Of a stretch of DNA of 64,000 bases, positions 35,626 to 44,959 are shown in pieces (the first letter of the stretch is position 1; each line of letters begins with the position of its first letter). Origin of the DNA: Aequorivita sublithincola DSM 14238 (GTDB lineage Bacteria; Bacteroidota; Bacteroidia; Flavobacteriales; Flavobacteriaceae); NCBI RefSeq assembly GCF_000265385.1, contig NC_018013.1, forward strand, positions 3,082,501 to 3,146,500. Direction: 5' to 3'. The notes beneath the pieces were generated by a model, which saw only the letters and a program-made list of their open reading frames with translations, did not search any database and was not told where the DNA came from. The translations under genes were made by a program, and so were the position numbers.

Positions 35626-38385
35626 CTATTTTTTCTTTTTTGAATTTCCCATTCCAATACCTATACCCATTGCGCCTAGGGCGGTTGCGGTTTTCTGACG
35701 GTTTAGCACACTGTCACGGAAAATACGCAAACCGAGGTCTGCGCGGTAACCGTGAATTTCCTTTACGTCTAGCGCCAACATAAAGTTGATAATTTCTTCA
35801 CTTACAACCTGCCCTGGAACCAGTACGGGAAAACCTGGCGGATAAGGGATTACAAAAGATGAAGCTACTAAATCCCTACCCTCTGCCATTGCTTTTTTGC
35901 AATCGCGAAGCGGAAAGTATTCGTAATTTTCTTCATTATAGGCCATAAAATAGGCCTCGCGAATATTTCCTCCTGGAACATTTGGAACCGCTCTAAACGA
36001 ACTGTGAAACATACTGAAATCTGGCAAAGGCGGAACTTCATTTATAAGTGAATTGATTCGCTTTTGTGCAATCTCGTTTTCACGACTGTTCAACGAACGG
36101 AATTCTTCATCCAATTGTTCAGAAATTTTCAACAGTGCATTAGTCAAATAGGCAACGCTTCCGCGGGTAGTCCCAATATTTGTCATAAACAGCACCGTGT
36201 TTCGTGAGGTTTTGTTAATCTGAATATTAAACTGATCCATCAAATATTTATTTTTGAAGGTATCGCCATCTACTCCCGTTCTTCCTATAAATAATGTAAT
36301 TTTTGTGGGATCGAGCATAAATTCGTCCTTTTCCCAAGCAGTTTCCATCCTATTCCATCCTGTGTCTGGGGCGTAATATTCTACGAGTCCCGTTTCTTGG
36401 TATTCTGAAGGAATAAAATCTTTTACCGTCAGTACGTCAAAATACTTACTCAATTGTGGGTTATTGGTCACTTTTGCGCGAAGTACCATCGCCATTTCAA
36501 TACTTTTTTCCACCATTTCATAACCTTCAAATTCAGCTTGACGTCTTCCAACATCAAGCGAAGCAAGCATTTGGTAGTTTGGCGAAGTGGAAGTATGCGT
36601 CATATAGGCTTCCAAAAAAGTATTCTCAGATTTTTTTCTGAAATCTTCATCCCAGATATGAATCATAGATCCTTGGCGGAAACTGCTCAAAGTTTTGTGT
36701 GTACTTTGTGTGGCATAAACTCGAATGCAGACTTTATCTGGATCCGGCATCTTGGATTCTTCCCCTTTCGCGAGCTGTTTTATATGATTTTTGTATTCCT
36801 TTCTATACGCTTCACTTCTGTATTTGTCAAAAAGTTTCTTTGCGCAAAACATTGCTGTTCTTTGCTTATATATATAGGTGAAGCCCGCAAAAGCAAACCA
36901 AGCTTCATCCCAAAGGAAAATCATATCTGGCTTGATTGCCAAAACTTCTTGCATTACTTTTTCAACATTGTAAACAATACCGTCAAAAGTGCAATTGGTA
37001 AGCAACAACATTTTTACTTTATCCAACCTTCCGGCTTCCCGAAGTTGAAGTAATTTTTCTTTAATTTCTTTTAAGGGAACCGCTCCATACATAGAGTATT
37101 CCTCAATCGGGTAGGAATCTAAATAAACAGGATAGGCACCAGATAAAACCATTCCATAATGATGACTCTTATGGCAATCACGGTCAATTAGCACCAAGTC
37201 TCCAGGTTCAATAATAGCTTGTAAAACAATTTTATTTGCGGTGGAAGTTCCGTTTGTAACAAAAAATGTACGTTGCGCTCCATAAGTTTGGGCGGCCATT
37301 TCTTGTGCCTTTTTTAATGGTCCTGTTGGCTGAAGCAAAGAGTCTAATCCACCAGTTGTTGACGAAGTTTCTGCCAAAAACATATTTCTACCATAAAATT
37401 CACCAAAGTCTTTTATCCAGCGGGACTTGAAAACAGAGTTTCCACGAGAAATTGGCATCGCGTGAAATATACCAGTGGGTTTCTGACTGTATTCTTTCAG
37501 CGCACTAAAAAACGGAGTATCAAAACGTTCACGAACGCCACGAACTATTCCCAAGTGTAATTCTTGTAAATCTTCTTTTCGATAATAGATTCGGCTAAAC
37601 TGTCGTAAAGTACTGTCTTTTAAATCCGTAAGAGAAGTATCGGTAACATAATATGTGTCTAATTCTGGTCTAAACTGCCTAACCATTTCGCCTAAAAGCG
37701 GTCCCAATTCGTATTCAGGTCTATTTTCTAAATCTATTTTAAGAACATTTTGAATATAAGGTTTCAGCAATTCTGAAATATTTGTTGAAGCGTAATGTGG
37801 CGCATAACGAATAACCGCAGCCTGCAAATTTGGATTGAAGATTAACGCAATCAAAGCGTCCTGAAAGGATGGTTGCACCAAAAAATTATAAGTGAACTGT
37901 TCGTTCGGTTCTCGAATCTCATCCAATTTCTCGTGAAGGGCAACTTCATCTTTGGCAGGAAGGTCTTCTACAAAAAGAACCTCAAAATAGTTTTTCTTTT
38001 GTCCAGAGGAAAGCTCACGCATATCGTCCCCAGCGGGCTCACCATCTTCAGAATGAGTAGAAGTGGGATATTTTAAATATTCATCGCTTACTAGTTGTCT
38101 GTTTATTTCAGAAATATTGTGCGTTAAGGAAACGTATTCTTCTTTATTGAGTGCTTGGCAAAGCTTCTCAAGCCTTATTTTCCCTGGATATACAAAATAT
38201 TGTTCAATGGTTTTAATGTCCTTCAAAAAACTCTTTACTGTCTCAACATATTCTTCTTCGGACTTTGATCCTTTTTTTGATTGTGCTAGCGACGCACTTT
38301 CTCTTTTCAGATCTCGCCAAGTGGCAAGGCGTAGTTGGCCTATACTGTAATACGGAGCACTAATAGTCTTTTTTTTGTTGGACAT
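35626..38385 (-). CDS. Orn/Lys/Arg-type PLP-dependent decarboxylase
   Basis: A 919-residue fold-type I PLP enzyme of the ornithine/lysine/arginine decarboxylase family. Residues 1-300 are an unusual N-terminal region in place of the short wing domain. The catalytic core has ETSSTTGGLDSLLQPTG near 339-355, TNGTSTANK near 377-385, DRDCHKSHHYG at 401-411, DEAWF with Asp493, and the PLP lysine Lys564 in QSTHKTLSSFRQGS. A C-terminal domain has VKEIHGYRADLGLRI. The product would be an amine and CO2; the amino acid is not determined. It begins 3 bp after the VOC gene, in the same operon. Confidence 0.88.
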   Translation of the reverse strand: MSNKKKTISAPYYSIGQLRLATWRDLKRESASLAQSKKGSKSEEEYVETVKSFLKDIKTIEQYFVYPGKIRLEKLCQALNKEEYVSLTHNISEINRQLVSDEYLKYPTSTHSEDGEPAGDDMRELSSGQKKNYFEVLFVEDLPAKDEVALHEKLDEIREPNEQFTYNFLVQPSFQDALIALIFNPNLQAAVIRYAPHYASTNISELLKPYIQNVLKIDLENRPEYELGPLLGEMVRQFRPELDTYYVTDTSLTDLKDSTLRQFSRIYYRKEDLQELHLGIVRGVRERFDTPFFSALKEYSQKPTGIFHAMPISRGNSVFKSRWIKDFGEFYGRNMFLAETSSTTGGLDSLLQPTGPLKKAQEMAAQTYGAQRTFFVTNGTSTANKIVLQAIIEPGDLVLIDRDCHKSHHYGMVLSGAYPVYLDSYPIEEYSMYGAVPLKEIKEKLLQLREAGRLDKVKMLLLTNCTFDGIVYNVEKVMQEVLAIKPDMIFLWDEAWFAFAGFTYIYKQRTAMFCAKKLFDKYRSEAYRKEYKNHIKQLAKGEESKMPDPDKVCIRVYATQSTHKTLSSFRQGSMIHIWDEDFRKKSENTFLEAYMTHTSTSPNYQMLASLDVGRRQAEFEGYEMVEKSIEMAMVLRAKVTNNPQLSKYFDVLTVKDFIPSEYQETGLVEYYAPDTGWNRMETAWEKDEFMLDPTKITLFIGRTGVDGDTFKNKYLMDQFNIQINKTSRNTVLFMTNIGTTRGSVAYLTNALLKISEQLDEEFRSLNSRENEIAQKRINSLINEVPPLPDFSMFHSSFRAVPNVPGGNIREAYFMAYNEENYEYFPLRDCKKAMAEGRDLVASSFVIPYPPGFPVLVPGQVVSEEIINFMLALDVKEIHGYRADLGLRIFRDSVLNRQKTATALGAMGIGIGMGNSKKKK

Positions 38386-38388
38386 CTT

Positions 38389-38796
38389 TTATTTTTTCGA
38401 ATTAATTGCAAGCTTATTACCTTCGGAATCTGTGAAAAGAGCAAAATATCCCGCATCATCACTAATTTTCGTTTTTGGCATAATAATGCGGCCGCCAGCT
38501 TCTTCCACTTTATCGAGAATGGGCTGAAGGTTTCTCCCACCATTCAAGTAAACTAACGAACCTGTTTCACTGGGAATACAACCTTGCCCCATTACCAAAG
38601 CCCCGCCAATACCAGTTGTCACTGGAAAAATTGCCATCGCATAATCTTTTACCTCATTTGTTTTCATCTTTATACCATAAATATGGTTATAAAAGCTCGT
38701 TGCTCTTTCCATATTTAGTACTGGTATTTCGAACCAAGTGATAAAATCTTTCATCTTGCTGTTTGCTGGTTTCGGTTTTGTAGACATTGTTCCCAT
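38389..38796 (-). CDS. VOC family protein (glyoxalase/bleomycin resistance fold)
   Basis: A 135-residue protein of the vicinal-oxygen-chelate superfamily with paired beta-alpha-beta-beta-beta modules: ITWFEIPVLNMERATSFYNHIYG, GALVMGQGCIP, LVYLNGGRNLQPILDKVEEAGG, and GYFALFTDSEGNKLAI. The C-terminal SEGNKL matches the metal-ligand region. Functions vary from isomerases to binding proteins. It sits between the nitrilase and the decarboxylase with a 3-bp gap to the latter. Starts at residue 1 or 4 are both possible. Confidence 0.85.
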   Translation of the reverse strand: MGTMSTKPKPANSKMKDFITWFEIPVLNMERATSFYNHIYGIKMKTNEVKDYAMAIFPVTTGIGGALVMGQGCIPSETGSLVYLNGGRNLQPILDKVEEAGGRIIMPKTKISDDAGYFALFTDSEGNKLAINSKK

Positions 38797-38859
38797 AGTT
38801 AGTTTATTTAAGTGTTATTAAAATTTGTTTTGATTGAATTATAAAAACTTATAAGTCAT

Positions 38860-39798
38860 CTAATTATCATTGTGATCACCTTTATAACTCATTACGCTTA
38901 CGGGAAGTTCTATTTCGCTCTCCAACTTTTTGAGTTTCTCTAGTTTGTCCACCTTTGTTGGCTTAATTAGAGGTCCCAGTGAATCTAAATAGGGATGTTT
39001 GGCTCCCGGTGCGTAAATACTGAAATCGCCAAGATTGTCTCGGAAACTTTTAAGCGGTTGCCCCAAACGCATTACACCAAGTTCTCTACTTCGTTTTACG
39101 CGTTCCATATCTATTTCAATAGGAAATATCTCTTCAGTAGCACCTGCCTTATACATTATTCTTCCGTCTGGACCACAAACTGTGGAACAGCCAATACCTC
39201 CAGTTTCTAAACCATTTATGTCAAAAAAGAAACATTGGTTAACTGCCGCCATTGTTTGCGCGATGGAATGTTCTATTTCTCGATCCATTGTTCCCGTCAT
39301 TGTGGGGTGAAGAATTACTTCGGCACCCATAACAGCAAGGGTTCTGACTGTTTCTGGGAACCACATATCATAGCAAATGGAAACTCCGAAGATTCCAACA
39401 TTTGGAACTTCAAAAGTGCAGAATTCATTACCAGGAGTAATGCCTACTTCAAAAGGATAGAAGGGAAACATTTTTCTGTAACGCGTCACAATTTCTCCGT
39501 TTGGATTAATTACAGTGGCGGTATTGTAGATTTTATCGCCATCCTTCTCAAAAATTGAGCCCGGCAAAAGCCATATTGCATATTTTTTCGCCATAGCCTG
39601 CATTTCCTTTTCAAATGCCCCAGGAACTTCCTGGGCATAATATGTTAAAGGACCGTACGCACATAATTCGCTAAACATAACCATTTGCACGGACGGATAG
39701 AGGTGCATTGTAATATCTAGTTTTAATTTCATCATTTCCAGATTGCTCTGGGTGGCGGAAACTCTCATTTGGATTCCTGCAATTGTGAATGGCTTCAT
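38860..39798 (-). CDS. Carbon-nitrogen hydrolase (nitrilase superfamily)
   Basis: A 312-residue nitrilase-superfamily amidase. The catalytic triad is visible: Glu44 (MFSELCAYG), Lys109 (YRKMFPF) and Cys142 (SICYDMWFPE). Such enzymes hydrolyse amides such as N-carbamoyl amines or omega-amides. In this cluster the adjacent aminotransferase, decarboxylase and ATP-grasp ligase suggest it may cleave an amide formed by the ligase. The C-terminal 40 residues are charged. It starts 3 bp after the aminotransferase stop. Confidence 0.9.
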   Translation of the reverse strand: MKPFTIAGIQMRVSATQSNLEMMKLKLDITMHLYPSVQMVMFSELCAYGPLTYYAQEVPGAFEKEMQAMAKKYAIWLLPGSIFEKDGDKIYNTATVINPNGEIVTRYRKMFPFYPFEVGITPGNEFCTFEVPNVGIFGVSICYDMWFPETVRTLAVMGAEVILHPTMTGTMDREIEHSIAQTMAAVNQCFFFDINGLETGGIGCSTVCGPDGRIMYKAGATEEIFPIEIDMERVKRSRELGVMRLGQPLKSFRDNLGDFSIYAPGAKHPYLDSLGPLIKPTKVDKLEKLKKLESEIELPVSVMSYKGDHNDN

Positions 39799-39801
39799 AT
39801 T

Positions 39802-41115
39802 TTAGTGTTGGGTTGATTTATTTATTACGTTTTCTAGAATGTCAAGGCCTTTGTGAAGTTGTTCATCCGTAATTACTAATGGGCAAAGCACTCTAATTAT
39901 ATTTTTATAAGTTCCTGCGTTAATTATAATAAGGCCTTCTTCGGCACATTCTTTTACAATTTTGCCGCATAGCTCACCATCTGGTTGGTGTGGATCTTTG
40001 TCCTTTACAAATTCCATCGCCATCATAGCACCCATTCCACGTACATCGCCTATTTCTGGATGGTTCTGTTGCATTTTTTTAAAGCGTTCCTCTATAATAT
40101 GACCGACTTCAATACCACGTTGGTTTAGATTTTCATCTTTCATCATTTGGATGGTTGCAAGAGCTGCCGCACAACAAATTGGATTGCCTATATAAGTTCC
40201 ACCAATGGTACTTGGTCCAGCGGCATCCATTATTTCTGCTCTACCTAAAATGGCGGCAATTGGCATTCCGGAACCAAGAGATTTGGCATAAGTACTAATA
40301 TCTGGCGTTACGTTGTAATTCTGCCAACTGGACCAATTTCCTACTCTTCCGAAGCCACTTTGTATTTCATCCGCAATAAGCATAATGCCGTAAGTATCAC
40401 AGAATTTACGAAGTCCTTCAAAATATTTTTGTGGCACAGGATTAAAACCGCCTTCCCCTTGAATTGGTTCTAGAATTACAGCAGCCAAACTATTTGGATC
40501 CACTAGATTTTTTGCACTCTCACAAAGTTTTTCTAGCTCTTTAGCTACAAAAGCATCCATATCTAAAGTACCGTGATAACGATAAAAATTCGGGAATGGA
40601 AGTCTATAAACTTCTGGAGCAAATGGCCCAGAGTTAATTTTATAATCAATTTTACTGGTAAGCGTCATTGCCATTAACGTTCGGCCGTGAAACGCGTCAG
40701 TAAAACAGAGAACGCCCTGTCTTTTGGTAGCTTGGCGTGCTATTTTAATTGCGTTTTCAACAGCTTCGGCCCCTGTGCTAACGAGCATTGCTTTGGTTCG
40801 TTCACCATGAGGAAGTATCTCAACCAATTTTTCGCAAAGTTCCAAATAAGGTTCGTAAGTTACTACGTTGAAACTGGTGTGAATATATTTTGCAGCCTGT
40901 TCTTGTATTGCTTTTACAACAGGCTCGGGACAATGACCTGCATTCACTACACCTATACCTCCAGCAAAGTCAATCAGCTCGCGACCATCTTCGTCAATAA
41001 TAATTGCTCCTTTGGCCTCTCTTACAGTTGTGGTGTTGAATAATCCAACTCCGTTAGGCACTACATTTTTTCTTCTTTCCAGAAGTTCTTCAGATTTTGT
41101 CAATTGTTTTAACAT
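39802..41115 (-). CDS. Class III aminotransferase (4-aminobutyrate/omega-amino acid type)
   Basis: A 437-residue PLP enzyme of class III, similar to 4-aminobutyrate and 5-aminovalerate aminotransferases. Landmarks are STGAEAVENAIKIAR near 113-127, FHGRT near 142-146, Asp249 in LIADEIQSGFGRVG, and the PLP lysine Lys278 in TYAKSLGSGMP. It transfers an omega-amino group to 2-oxoglutarate and yields a semialdehyde, which fits the aldehyde dehydrogenase at the other end of the cluster. It heads the minus-strand operon. The gap 41116-41430 is AT-rich and shows no gene. Confidence 0.92.
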   Translation of the reverse strand: MLKQLTKSEELLERRKNVVPNGVGLFNTTTVREAKGAIIIDEDGRELIDFAGGIGVVNAGHCPEPVVKAIQEQAAKYIHTSFNVVTYEPYLELCEKLVEILPHGERTKAMLVSTGAEAVENAIKIARQATKRQGVLCFTDAFHGRTLMAMTLTSKIDYKINSGPFAPEVYRLPFPNFYRYHGTLDMDAFVAKELEKLCESAKNLVDPNSLAAVILEPIQGEGGFNPVPQKYFEGLRKFCDTYGIMLIADEIQSGFGRVGNWSSWQNYNVTPDISTYAKSLGSGMPIAAILGRAEIMDAAGPSTIGGTYIGNPICCAAALATIQMMKDENLNQRGIEVGHIIEERFKKMQQNHPEIGDVRGMGAMMAMEFVKDKDPHQPDGELCGKIVKECAEEGLIIINAGTYKNIIRVLCPLVITDEQLHKGLDILENVINKSTQH

Positions 41116-41430
41116 ATAGATTAGGAATTATTTGATAATATACTTAAAATTAAAAAAACTAATATAAGGTTTAGGAATATTTTAATAGGTTGGAAATGTA
41201 TAAAAATAAAATCTTTTAAAAAATTTATATTCAGGCAACCAAGATTTATAATTAAACACTTTACGAAATAGCAATTGATGTGAGGCCACATTCCAGTATT
41301 GATTCTTTCCACTGCCTTGATAATGAACCGCGCAAAAAATATAGGGATGAATAAAAGTGGAAATTTAAACTTGAAAAGTTTAATATTTTAGCCAAATTAA
41401 ACTAAACAAAGACGTTTATCAATTTTCACT

Positions 41431-42864
41431 TTAAAAAGTCCAGTATGTAAAATTATTTTTAACTATTGACTTTAATTTGCGTTCGTCAGGCGTTTCGTTC
41501 TTTTCAAGAATCGTAGTTATATCATCCAATAAGCTTTTAGTTTCGGCAAAATAACCATGGCCTATAAAATTAGTATCTACTTGGCTTGCGTCTATGGTTT
41601 CTATTCCTTTTGCACATACAATGTTTTCTCCTCCGTCACCAGCTCTTCGTAAGTGCTTGCGCAAGTTGCGTGAAAATCCCAAAGCTTTATCTTTGGAAGA
41701 AACATAGAGTGTAACTTGACCAGTTGTACTTCCTAAAAGCATGGGAGCAATATCGTTGATGAAAATCTGCGCATCTATATCTGGTGCGGCAAGTATAATT
41801 TGAGTGAATTTAGTTTCCTCTTTAAAATAATTTTCTTCTTGAAGTTCAACTAAAGCCCTTGTTAATGCTCGATTGCCCATGCTATGTGCAATTAAGTGTA
41901 GTTTTTTGGCCTTTGTTTCTTGCTGTAAATCTTTTAAAAATTGTAGAATGTGTTTGTGACTATATTCTACATTGTCCAAATCACTTATATAACCATCCAC
42001 GCTTGCTCTTGATGGCCAACTGTAGCATATAGGTGCACCTTTAAAACTCACATCATGGGCTATTTGTGCGGTACGCATAACGGCTTCATCAAAAGATACG
42101 TTATAGCCATGCATAAAAACAAAAGCATCTTTTTCATCTGAAGTTGCGATAGTTTCCTTAAGGCTTCTGAAAAATTTATTTCTAGCTATAATTTTCTGCT
42201 CCAATATCATTACATATTTATCAGCATTTTCGCGAAATTGCAATTTCCACCATTTAGGACGAGGTATATCCCCTAGTTTCCTATTCCTCGGAATACTAAC
42301 CGACACAGTGCCATATTTGAGAGCGCCACGCTCCACTCCAAATTTAATTTTGTTCTTTTTTAAGTATGTATTACGGTCTGTGGCAAAAAACACCAAAACA
42401 TCAAAACTACCATCATCCTTAGCTTCTGGAGGGATGCTCTTTTTATTTTGGCTACGGGTTTGCCTAGAGACTGATGGAGGCCTCTCAGCCATAGAAGGGT
42501 ACGGTATTGGTGAAGGCATTGCTTCAATATCTTTTTTGAAAATAAACGGATCTGTATATGGCTTATTTATAAATATAACCAGTTTTGTTTCGGCCGTATT
42601 GTCTTTTTTTACATTAAGAGAATATGTGCCAATATTCTCACGATCCCCTTTTCTTCTTAATTGTAATGTTGCGGTTTCATTCTGTTCAGCGGTGATAATA
42701 ATAGTTACAATTATATTCCTTTTTCCTACAATAGAATATTCCATTTCCCATTTGCTGTTCTTCTGCTTTATCCATAGCGCTTGGTCTATTTCAATATTAT
42801 CTATTGCTATTTGAACGTTCCGAATATTTGTGCAGCCCAATTCAAAAATAAGTTGAGTTTCCAT
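41431..42864 (-). CDS. DUF900 alpha/beta hydrolase with N-terminal beta domain
   Basis: A 477-residue protein in three parts. Residues 1-115 are beta-rich with no known motif. Residues 116-150 form a Pro/Ser-rich linker containing TRSQN (136-140). Residues 155-477 are an alpha/beta hydrolase of the DUF900 type: VFFATDRN near 158, FMHGYNVSF at 250-258, the nucleophile elbow AHSMG with Ser328, PDID near 361, and a candidate His436 (GHGYF). It may be a lipase or esterase. It follows the CHAT protease by 49 bp. The same TRSQN occurs in the first gene of the cassette, so the CHAT protease may cut both; that is inference. Confidence 0.85.
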   Translation of the reverse strand: METQLIFELGCTNIRNVQIAIDNIEIDQALWIKQKNSKWEMEYSIVGKRNIIVTIIITAEQNETATLQLRRKGDRENIGTYSLNVKKDNTAETKLVIFINKPYTDPFIFKKDIEAMPSPIPYPSMAERPPSVSRQTRSQNKKSIPPEAKDDGSFDVLVFFATDRNTYLKKNKIKFGVERGALKYGTVSVSIPRNRKLGDIPRPKWWKLQFRENADKYVMILEQKIIARNKFFRSLKETIATSDEKDAFVFMHGYNVSFDEAVMRTAQIAHDVSFKGAPICYSWPSRASVDGYISDLDNVEYSHKHILQFLKDLQQETKAKKLHLIAHSMGNRALTRALVELQEENYFKEETKFTQIILAAPDIDAQIFINDIAPMLLGSTTGQVTLYVSSKDKALGFSRNLRKHLRRAGDGGENIVCAKGIETIDASQVDTNFIGHGYFAETKSLLDDITTILEKNETPDERKLKSIVKNNFTYWTF

Positions 42865-42913
42865 ATCTGTATTATAAGAAATTTATAAAATGCTTAACTA
42901 ATGATGAAAAATT

Positions 42914-44938
42914 TCAATCAACCGCTCCTAGGTAGAAGAAATTTCCCCAATCACGATACTCTGGATGATTTTTTCTGGTATGTCGCTGTGCTATTTGAAA
43001 CGATTCCTTTTTACTTTTTCCTTCTTTAATTGCTGTATAAAAACTAACAAAAAAAGTTTCGCAAGACATAGTTTCAGCTTCCCATAAACTACCGATTATA
43101 GTAGCTACACCTGCCTTTAGGAAAGCTGCGGGTATACCCTGAAGATTATCCATAACATCAAACCTACCCAAGGCTGTTTCGCAAACACTTAAGGTTAACA
43201 AATCTACATTTTCAGCATTCAGATCCATCAATTGCCACGCGGGAAGCCCATCTCCATTATGTTTTGAAGATATTAAAAGTACATTTTGAAATGCGGGTGC
43301 CGTTACATTCATTTTACCATGGGCACATAAATGTATTCGTTTTGCAACAGTAAAAGCTTCTATAAAGTTAGCTTCGGTTGCATCGCCATTTTTATCTGTA
43401 AGCGCCTTATTTTTAAATATTTTAGCAACTTTTTTGGCTTCTGCAATAGCATTGGCAAGCTTTGGAATATTTAATTTTGAGGCTTTAGCATAACCAAGAC
43501 CAAAGGATGCCATTTCAACAAATTGTATGTCTGGAGTTGCGTAGTTTTGTTTTAATGTTAATAAATGTAAGTTCGGTAAGCTCGTTACTAACCATTCATC
43601 GCAAAGTAAACCGTCTTTATAAGGCAAAAGGTGAAATGGATAATAATGATACGCCCCATGTGGCTGCATCATAAGGTGAGTTTTTCCAGCCAATTTATAG
43701 GCTTCCAAATATGGAGTGATTGGTCCTAACAACATTTCGGAATCTGTGGCAAGCAGTTCTAAACCTTTTGTGGTACAGTTTTCATAGCCATAAGGTGTAT
43801 CTTGAATTTCTTTTCGCACATCAGGCACGTTAAAGGCAAGTACAGAAGTATTTGTTGTTATTCCTTCACTAGAAATTTCCACATTCCCAGCAGGCATATT
43901 TTCGTCTACGGCATAATTTGCTTTTACATCTTCTTTAGTAATTAATAAAAAATAATTTGCTGCTTTTCCAAAAGCATCTCCTGCCATAAACTGAATGCAA
44001 AGCACCGTGTCCTTACCAATGGCATCTTGTACATCTTTTAAAAAAAGCAACGGATAATCACCATGCTCAATATCTTTCAGCATATAGTTCTTTAGCCAAC
44101 GATCAAAATCAATTTGAAGGTTTTTAATTTTAGTTTCAAGACTATTTTCCTCCTGCTTTTCTTTTTCACCTAGGTAGGCGGACATCAACATTTCTTCGTC
44201 AATTGCAGGAATTACTCCTTCTTGTTGTGAGATTTCTTGTTGACTTTCAACAACTTGAATTTTCTTAAGCAGTTCTACTCCCAAACAATCGGGATTTGGT
44301 AATTCCGTGGGAAGTTTCAACATCGCACCATAAGCAAATCCCTTTAAATGCTGCAATAAAAGCAGAAGCGCTTCACTATTAACAGGCTGATTGTCCATAT
44401 AAATACGAAGAATTCCATTATATAATTGATGTTGTAATTCATTTAAAACAGAACTGCGGAAGGCTTCTAAAACAAAAGCATTGCCAGAAAGTTTAGAAAG
44501 TATAGCGTGTGCACTTTTTAAATCAAACTCGGGAATTAGGTTTATAAGTTGTAGCAATAAATTCCTTACAATTTTGTGATCCTTATTTTTAATAGCAACT
44601 TGCATTGCTTTAAGGTATTCTTCTATAGCACTTGGCGTTTGGTCTGCATTCAAAAAAGCATTCGCCGTTTTAATATGAATTAGGCTATCCTCTCGTTCTG
44701 TCTTCAACAATAAGTTTTCGTCTTCAATTTGATCTTGAATCTTTGATACTTTTGATACTAATTTCAGTAAAAAAAGAGCACGATTATAATACTCCCCCTG
44801 CTGTTGATGTCTCCAATCATCCATAATCTGCCAATTGTCTGAGTTTAACAATTGTGGATATTTAACAATAGCTTCCAATACCGAATGTTCTCCGAATTGG
44901 GGTTCTTCAATTATGCTATTGAGTATGGACGTTGTCAA
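42914..44938 (-). CDS. CHAT domain protease with helical N-terminus
   Basis: A 674-residue caspase-clan protease. The N-terminal 270 residues are helical and repeat-like, with TPR-like stretches near 88-130. The CHAT domain occupies about 400-674, with the catalytic His540 in RIHLCAHG and Cys586 in LSVCETALG, then GIPAAFLKAGVATIIGSLW and the C-terminal NPEYRDWGNFFYLG-like end (HPEYRDWGNFFYLG). CHAT proteases act in signalling and in bacterial immune systems such as gasdermin or Craspase modules. It lies between a 254-residue unknown protein (21-bp gap) and a DUF900 hydrolase, all in one operon. No sensor domain is identified. Confidence 0.9.
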   Translation of the reverse strand: MTTSILNSIIEEPQFGEHSVLEAIVKYPQLLNSDNWQIMDDWRHQQQGEYYNRALFLLKLVSKVSKIQDQIEDENLLLKTEREDSLIHIKTANAFLNADQTPSAIEEYLKAMQVAIKNKDHKIVRNLLLQLINLIPEFDLKSAHAILSKLSGNAFVLEAFRSSVLNELQHQLYNGILRIYMDNQPVNSEALLLLLQHLKGFAYGAMLKLPTELPNPDCLGVELLKKIQVVESQQEISQQEGVIPAIDEEMLMSAYLGEKEKQEENSLETKIKNLQIDFDRWLKNYMLKDIEHGDYPLLFLKDVQDAIGKDTVLCIQFMAGDAFGKAANYFLLITKEDVKANYAVDENMPAGNVEISSEGITTNTSVLAFNVPDVRKEIQDTPYGYENCTTKGLELLATDSEMLLGPITPYLEAYKLAGKTHLMMQPHGAYHYYPFHLLPYKDGLLCDEWLVTSLPNLHLLTLKQNYATPDIQFVEMASFGLGYAKASKLNIPKLANAIAEAKKVAKIFKNKALTDKNGDATEANFIEAFTVAKRIHLCAHGKMNVTAPAFQNVLLISSKHNGDGLPAWQLMDLNAENVDLLTLSVCETALGRFDVMDNLQGIPAAFLKAGVATIIGSLWEAETMSCETFFVSFYTAIKEGKSKKESFQIAQRHTRKNHPEYRDWGNFFYLGAVD

Positions 44939-44959
44939 TTTGTAGTGGCAAATAAAGTT

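Noticed and set aside
41121..41312. 63-residue open frame on the minus strand between the aminotransferase and DUF900 genes
   Set aside because: Its composition is what AT-rich non-coding DNA gives (many Ile, Phe, Leu, Asn), and no motif, promoter or ribosome site supports it.
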